Assembly (NCBI GenBank): GCA_937921485.1 | Contig: CAKZSV010000041.1 | Coordinates: forward strand, 1-48,544 | DNA length: 48,544 nt | Direction of reading: 5' to 3' | DNA from: an uncultured bacterium | GTDB taxonomy: Bacteria > Spirochaetota > UBA4802 > JAGODF01 | Shown here: positions 43,512-48,544 of the stretch, one piece after another | How the letters are laid out: every line of letters begins with the position of its first letter | Numbering within the stretch: position 1 is the first letter of the stretch | Notes under the pieces: model-generated | What the model was told of the DNA's origin: nothing | Seen by the model: only the letters and a program-made list of their open reading frames with translations | Database searches by the model: none | Position numbers and translations under genes: made by a program

Positions 43512-43878
43512 ATACGATTTTACCTTTTAATTTTATAATTTCGGCAAATTCAGGTTCAATTTTTTCCATTTGAACTATATCCAGGGGAAAAGAAGTCATC
43601 TCCATGGCATCAGCACAAAGTTTAAAAAAATCTTCAGGGGAGGTAATTCCTTCAACGGCAATATCGATATCGGATATCTTTGAAAAATGATTTTGATCAA
43701 GCAATGAGCCCCATCTATATATTTTCGCGGGGTTATATTTTTTTTTAATCATTTCAATAATGGCATCGGATTCGCGCCAGGCTCTCCTGAAATCCTCAGC
43801 AAGCGCGGATTGCTTTTCCTGATATTTCTTTTCCAGAAACTTTCGCGCTTTTTCATAGTCGAATTCATCGGGTGTCAT
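43501..43878 (-). CDS. MNT-type nucleotidyltransferase antitoxin
   Basis: 125 residues from ATG at 43878 (the frame continues upstream to 43914 but reads as non-coding). The nucleotidyltransferase motif IYRWGSLLDQNHFSKISDID IAVEG has the GS and DxD residues needed for nucleotidyl transfer (about residues 65-88). The N-terminal helices are charged and would contact the toxin. It is the first gene of the pair, overlapping the HEPN gene by 11 bases. The divergent small gene at 43984 lies about 105 bases away. Confidence 0.85.
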   Translation of the reverse strand: MTPDEFDYEKARKFLEKKYQEKQSALAEDFRRAWRESDAIIEMIKKKYNPAKIYRWGSLLDQNHFSKISDIDIAVEGITSPEDFFKLCADAMEMTSFPLDIVQMEKIEPEFAEIIKLKGKIVYER

Positions 43879-43983
43879 GTCCTGAACAATGATGTGTCGC
43901 GCGATAAAAATCAAAAAAAAATTTGCTTTTCAAAATAAAACGTATGGTGTATATGCAATTAAGTTTAGAACAGGAGGATGCGT

Positions 43984-44184
43984 ATGAAACGATTGTTTCC
44001 GCTCTTTTTGATTATTGCTCTTGCCGCGGCTTCAGGTTCTTTCCTTACTGCGGCTACCAAAGATTCGCCCTGCAAAGACCTTAAAAAAACCGAATGCGAA
44101 AGAAAAAAAGGATGCTGCTGGGTAAAGGGTCATGAGCAGAAAGGGAAAAAGGTGCATGGATACTGCAGAATGTGCGGTAAGTAA
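43984..44184 (+). CDS. Small secreted cysteine-rich protein, 66 aa, next to cas12b
   Basis: The ATG at 43984 lies 6 bases after GGAGG; the ATG at 43978 is too close to that site. Signal peptide about residues 1-24 (KRLFPLFLIIALAAASGSFLTAA). The mature part of about 42 residues is very basic and holds seven Cys: SPCKDLKKTECERKKGCCWV followed by KGHEQKGKKVHGYCRMCGK. Its spacing recalls small disulfide-rich or metal-binding domains, but I cannot name the family. Only 13 bases separate its stop from the cas12b start, in the same direction, so the two may share a transcript. Confidence 0.65.
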   Translation: MKRLFPLFLIIALAAASGSFLTAATKDSPCKDLKKTECERKKGCCWVKGHEQKGKKVHGYCRMCGK

Positions 44185-44197
44185 GTAGGAAGGTACA

Positions 44198-47100
44198 ATG
44201 GTTATGAATGCACCAACGACACAGCGCGCATATACGATGCGTCTAACCGGGCTAAACGAAAAAGACGAACCGTGGCGGGATGCGCTATGGCAGACGCATG
44301 AACTGGTCAACAAAGGTGCAAAAGCTTTTGGCGAATGGCTGCTGACGTTTCGCGGAGGATTGAGTAGTAAGCTTGCAGAAGAAAGTTATGGGAAAAATAA
44401 ACAAGCAATCGATGAAGGTGAAAAAAAACGAAGAAAGATATTTTTAGCCCTTTCATGGCTTTCTGTTGAGTCGAAAAACGGTGCACCAGAAAAATACATC
44501 ATCGCATCTGGAAGCGATGATACTGATGTGCGCAGGCGCAATCTTCGGGAAGCACTTCGGGAGATTTTGAAAAGCGAAGGCCTTTCGAAAAGTGCGATAG
44601 AAGACTGGCTCGATGTATGCGACGCATCGATTTCTGCACCGATTCGCGACGATGCCGTGTGGGTCAATCGCAATGCTGCATTTCGCGATGCGTGCAGCGA
44701 TGCAAAAGAAAGGGGTCTGAGCATTCGCACAGATGATATCAATGATTTTCTGGATGCATTCTTTAAAAACACGGCCGCATATTTTGCTCCAGCGAGTATC
44801 GAAGACAATGATGAAGAAGCGTTAGATGAAGAAACAACACGCGAGAAAGAGGAAAAGCAAAAGGAACTTGTAAAAAATGCCGGTGGGTGGCTGAGTGAGC
44901 GTTTTGGATTAGGGACGGGTGCTCATTTTGCTACAATTGCCAGTGTGTACAAGAAAATTTCGCAATGGGATCCAACAAGAGAAGAAATGAAATCGCGGGA
45001 AGCCTGTTTGAAAAGCCTGGCGCACCACCTGAAATTAAAGCCAGAATCATACCATGCAAATGCAATACTACAACTGATAAGCGGACGAGGACATAAAAGC
45101 GCGACACGGAATATCATTAAAGAATTATTTGATGCGACATCCACAAAAAAAACAATTTCAGGGGATGACATCAAAAAATTAAAAGAAAGCGCTGCTGAAG
45201 ACGAAAAGAAATGCACATCGAAAATTGGTAATAAAGGATTTCGTGACTATGCACTTTATATTTTAAACGATATTGAGCGCACGATTGGGTGCACGTATCA
45301 AAGCGGTGCTAACGGCAACAACCTAAGCATTTTAAATGCAATATCTACAGGAAAGAATAAGATAGGCACGTCGCGCCATAAACAATTTTCGGTGATGTTA
45401 GATCACGCGGCGCGGCGCGTTTCTGTGGCACATACCTGGATGAAACGGGCAGAAGCGCTTCGAGAAAAGCTAAAACGCGATCTTGCGAAACTAAATGATA
45501 TTCCTGAACAGGTAAAAAATATACTGCAAAACTATTGTATCACACGTGCGCAGGCAAGCGGAGCACTGGGTGAATTCCGCATTTCAAAACGTGCGGTCGA
45601 TGGCTGGAAAGATATTGTAAAAGCATGGAACACAAAAGAGTGTGTTAGCAAGGATGATCGAATTGCAAAAATAAAACAGCTTCAGGATGAACTTCCAAAA
45701 TTCGGTGATGAAATGCTTTTCGAAACGCTTGCTGAAGATGATGCAGTCTGCGTGTGGAAAAAAGAAAATGATGAAGTTGAACCGTCATATCTTATTGATT
45801 TTGCGCGCGCATCGGAAGCAGAACGGAAAAAGCGGCAGTATAAGGTGCCAGCGTACCGCCATCCCGATGCGCTGCTGCATCCGGTATTTTGTGATTTCGG
45901 CGAATCCCGCTGGGAAATTGCGTATGATGTACATAAAAATCCAGCGACGACAACGCCCAATAGAATTATCATGGAAGTATGGAATGGCCAACAAATTGTC
46001 AAGATGCCTCTGCGGTGGCAATCAAAGCGCTTACAAAGTGAAATAATATCTGTATCGAAAAATCAGAACGATGGTTCTTCAAAAGAGGTATCCCGCGTCA
46101 GCCGTTTTTGTACTGCTATTTTCGGTGGTGAGGATACCAGATTTCGTATCGGTATGGTATTCGATGAAAAATACTGGAATGGCAGGCTTCAGGCCCCGAG
46201 AGTGCAGCTTGAAAAAATTGCGAAGATTCGTGACAATACAAGCCTAAGCCAAAAAATAAAAGAGCAAAAAATTGAACGCTGTGTGAAAAACATAAAATGG
46301 CTTGTCACATTTTCCCCAAAACTTCTATGCCAGGGACCATGGCATACCTATCGTGAAAATAATTCTGGCTATTTTGAAGAGAATAAATATGTTCCTTTCG
46401 CAAAAGAAAATGCCTCGCGGGGGACGCATGCAAAACTCATTCTCTGCCGGCTGCCGCATCTTCGCATTCTTTCAGTGGATTTAGGCCACCGCTCTGCTGC
46501 GTCGTGTGCAGTGTGGGAAACGCTATCATCGAAGGATATGCAGAATGAATGTAAAAGTGCGAATGTCGAGCCGCCTGATTCAAAATCTCTTTATTTCTAT
46601 GTAACAAATAACAATAAAAGCACCGTCTATCGACGCATTGGACCTGATGTGCGTGCGAATGGGAAAGAGCATCCTGCATCATGGGCGCGCCTTGAGCGGC
46701 AGTTTACGATTAAAGTTCAGGGCGAAGAATCGGAAACGCGAGAAACTTCGAACGAAGAGATATGGAAGGTGCATGGTTTTGAAACATGGTGCGGCGTTCG
46801 AATGCCGTTGATCGAAGCATTGTGTCTGAATGGTTATGGAAAAACTGAAAAGCAGAAAAAGCGTCTGGAAGAATTGAAAAAATTGGGATGGAAGGAAGCA
46901 GAAATTGCCGCCGATGATGGAAGCGACAGCCAGAACGATTATGAATCGTATCATCAGTCCCTTTCGGTTGATGATCTTATGTCCAAAACGGTGCGTACCA
47001 TGCGCCTGGCTTTGAGGCGCCATGGGGATAGGGCGCGCATCGCCTTTGCAATGATGTCTGATTATAAACACATTCCCGGCGAACGAAAATATTATTTTTT

Positions 47101-48544
47101 AAAACCAAAGGATGCATCGCAAAACGATAGTTCAGATGTGAGAAAGAAAAAATACCTTGAGCACCTTGTTGAGCAGTTGCAAAGCTGGTATGCGCTCTTT
47201 CGTTCACCGGTGTGGAAGGATGATGAATCCCGGCAATTATGGGAACGCTATATTGCTCCACACATTGAAGCTGCAGATTTGAAAAATTGCGCAGAGGAAG
47301 ATAGCAGGAAAGATACCGATGAAAGATTGCGAAAACAGCTTCTTTCGGCTGCAGAAAAGCTTGCCGACGATCTGGAATTGCGACGTCAGATAAGCGAAGC
47401 GTTTCGACAGCGATGGGAAAACGATGATGAAATGTGGCGTCAGTATTTAAAATGGTTTCGAAAGTGGATTTTGCCAGGGAATGTGAAAAAATGTGCTTCA
47501 ATCATGAAAGCTGGCGGTCTATCGATCAATCGCATTGCGACGATTACGGAATTTCGCAGGAAAGTACAGGTGGGATTCCATACGCGACTTCATCCCGATG
47601 GAAGCAGGACAACCGTGCACGAAGGATTTGCGCAGAAAACTCTTGATGCGCTGGAGCGATTGCGCGAGCAGAGAATCAAACAGCTTGCAAGCAGGATAGT
47701 GGAAGCAGCACTTGGCATTGGAAGTGAAAATCCTTCGCACTGGGAAGATAACAAAAAACGTCCCCGCGCACGAATAGAAAAGCCTGAATATGCGCCGTGC
47801 CATGCGATTGTCATTGAAAATCTCACGCACTATCGCCCCGAGCAATCGAGAACGCGAAGAGAAAACCGGCAATTGATGAATTGGGCAGCCGCAAACGTTA
47901 AGAAGTATTTAGCGGAACAGTGCGAACTTCATGGGCTGTTTTTGCGTGAAATTACTGCAAGTTTCACCTCGCGGCAGGATTCGAGAACTGGCGCGCCGGG
48001 CATGCGATGTGTGGAAGTGCCGGTTCAACACTTCCTGACATCCCGGTGGTGGCAGAAACAGATTGAAAAAGCTGAAAACAAAGTTTCCCAGGGGAAGGGC
48101 AATGCCCGCGATCGCTATCTTGTGAAAGTAAAAGAATTTGCTTCGCAAAATCAAGGAAGCAATAAAGCGATTGTGATACCGGTCAATGGAGGGGAAATAT
48201 TTATTTCAGCGGATGAGAATTCTCCCATCGCTGGCGGAATAAACGCTGATATCAATGCCGCGGCAAATATTGGCCTGAGGGCACTCATGGATCCCGACTG
48301 GGAGGGGAAATGGTGGTACATCACGTGCGATTATGAAAGCCTGATACCCGATGCAGAACTTGTGAAAGGATGCGCTATTATTCAAAGGCAGAAGCCGTTG
48401 AAGAAAGGGGTTTCAAGCGACAAAGCCGAAGAGAAATCGCCGGCCAGAAAACGTGCAGCACAGAGCAAGGAAGGGCGGAAGGTGAATCTCTGGAGAGATG
48501 TGACTGCTGATTCGCTGTACGATAAATCCGGGTGGAAAGATTAT
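44198..48544 (+). CDS. cas12b: Cas12b (C2c1), type V-B CRISPR effector nuclease, C-terminus outside the window
   Basis: Open from ATG 44198 (AGGAAGG four bases upstream; ATG 44204 is an alternative) to the window edge without a stop: 1449 codons. All three RuvC parts are present: LRILSVDLGHRSAAS (Asp761), CHAIVIENLTHYR (Glu1207) and GGINADINAAANIGLRAL (Asp1351). FTSRQDSRTGAPGMRCVEV, before RuvC-III, is the Cas12b signature, and HELVNKGAKAFGEWLLTFRG at the start matches the WED/REC entry of known Cas12b. AacCas12b has 1129 residues with these positions at about 570, 848 and 977, so this protein has about 190 extra residues before RuvC-I and about 170 between RuvC-I and II. It should be an RNA-guided, tracrRNA-dependent DNA nuclease. 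Confidence 0.95.
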   Translation, partial: MVMNAPTTQRAYTMRLTGLNEKDEPWRDALWQTHELVNKGAKAFGEWLLTFRGGLSSKLAEESYGKNKQAIDEGEKKRRKIFLALSWLSVESKNGAPEKYIIASGSDDTDVRRRNLREALREILKSEGLSKSAIEDWLDVCDASISAPIRDDAVWVNRNAAFRDACSDAKERGLSIRTDDINDFLDAFFKNTAAYFAPASIEDNDEEALDEETTREKEEKQKELVKNAGGWLSERFGLGTGAHFATIASVYKKISQWDPTREEMKSREACLKSLAHHLKLKPESYHANAILQLISGRGHKSATRNIIKELFDATSTKKTISGDDIKKLKESAAEDEKKCTSKIGNKGFRDYALYILNDIERTIGCTYQSGANGNNLSILNAISTGKNKIGTSRHKQFSVMLDHAARRVSVAHTWMKRAEALREKLKRDLAKLNDIPEQVKNILQNYCITRAQASGALGEFRISKRAVDGWKDIVKAWNTKECVSKDDRIAKIKQLQDELPKFGDEMLFETLAEDDAVCVWKKENDEVEPSYLIDFARASEAERKKRQYKVPAYRHPDALLHPVFCDFGESRWEIAYDVHKNPATTTPNRIIMEVWNGQQIVKMPLRWQSKRLQSEIISVSKNQNDGSSKEVSRVSRFCTAIFGGEDTRFRIGMVFDEKYWNGRLQAPRVQLEKIAKIRDNTSLSQKIKEQKIERCVKNIKWLVTFSPKLLCQGPWHTYRENNSGYFEENKYVPFAKENASRGTHAKLILCRLPHLRILSVDLGHRSAASCAVWETLSSKDMQNECKSANVEPPDSKSLYFYVTNNNKSTVYRRIGPDVRANGKEHPASWARLERQFTIKVQGEESETRETSNEEIWKVHGFETWCGVRMPLIEALCLNGYGKTEKQKKRLEELKKLGWKEAEIAADDGSDSQNDYESYHQSLSVDDLMSKTVRTMRLALRRHGDRARIAFAMMSDYKHIPGERKYYFLKPKDASQNDSSDVRKKKYLEHLVEQLQSWYALFRSPVWKDDESRQLWERYIAPHIEAADLKNCAEEDSRKDTDERLRKQLLSAAEKLADDLELRRQISEAFRQRWENDDEMWRQYLKWFRKWILPGNVKKCASIMKAGGLSINRIATITEFRRKVQVGFHTRLHPDGSRTTVHEGFAQKTLDALERLREQRIKQLASRIVEAALGIGSENPSHWEDNKKRPRARIEKPEYAPCHAIVIENLTHYRPEQSRTRRENRQLMNWAAANVKKYLAEQCELHGLFLREITASFTSRQDSRTGAPGMRCVEVPVQHFLTSRWWQKQIEKAENKVSQGKGNARDRYLVKVKEFASQNQGSNKAIVIPVNGGEIFISADENSPIAGGINADINAAANIGLRALMDPDWEGKWWYITCDYESLIPDAELVKGCAIIQRQKPLKKGVSSDKAEEKSPARKRAAQSKEGRKVNLWRDVTADSLYDKSGWKDY

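Overview
The window reads as about 48.5 kb of a spirochaete chromosome. Two adjacent FlaA-type proteins of the periplasmic-flagellar sheath (35144-36807) are the strongest taxonomic marker. A diderm envelope is shown by BamA, Skp, YajC, SecDF, ExbBD and several outer-membrane barrels. The tandem FlaA pair recalls Leptospirales-like spirochaetes, but the exact lineage cannot be fixed from the sequence. Chromosomal genes are of moderate GC and often start with GTG or TTG. The accessory region at 1.1-7.1 kb is visibly richer in A+T.

Layout. 1-0.85 kb: end of a barrel protein and small secreted proteins. 1.09-7.1 kb: what looks like an integron relic. It has a broken tyrosine-recombinase gene pointing into the array, a recombination core, and a row of AT-rich cassettes separated by attC-like sites, two of which share a 33-bp identical core. 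The cassettes carry a DUF5714 protein, an AIPR abortive-infection protein broken by one in-frame TGA, an Mrr restriction enzyme, an unknown protein, and a VapBC toxin-antitoxin pair beyond a transposase remnant. 7.3-11.4 kb: gapA, tpiA, secG, a ferredoxin and metK. 11.5-24.8 kb: an envelope and secretion block (zinc-ribbon mini-protein, outer-membrane barrel, ExbB, ExbD, BamA, Skp, L,D-transpeptidase, YajC, SecD, SecF) running into ribD-ribE. 24.8-34.6 kb: STAS protein, a divergent glutamine-synthetase-like enzyme preceded by a 42-residue ORF, several membrane or secreted unknowns, methylmalonyl-CoA-epimerase-like protein, adenosine kinase, a MutY-like glycosylase without an Fe-S site, and a lipase. 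35.1-36.9 kb: flaA pair with a strong terminator. 37-42.9 kb: an RHH-like protein, an XRE-cupin regulator and an acyl-CoA operon of two thiolase-fold proteins, two DUF35 proteins and an acyl-CoA dehydrogenase.

42.9-48.5 kb: a 113-bp MITE-like element with a TTAT target duplication, a HEPN/MNT toxin-antitoxin pair, a tiny cysteine-rich secreted protein and, running off the right edge, a very large Cas12b (C2c1) effector, with at least 1449 codons and all three RuvC motifs. This type V-B CRISPR effector is the most notable item. No cas1, cas2, cas4, CRISPR array or tracrRNA is visible to its left, so the rest of the locus, if present, lies beyond the window.
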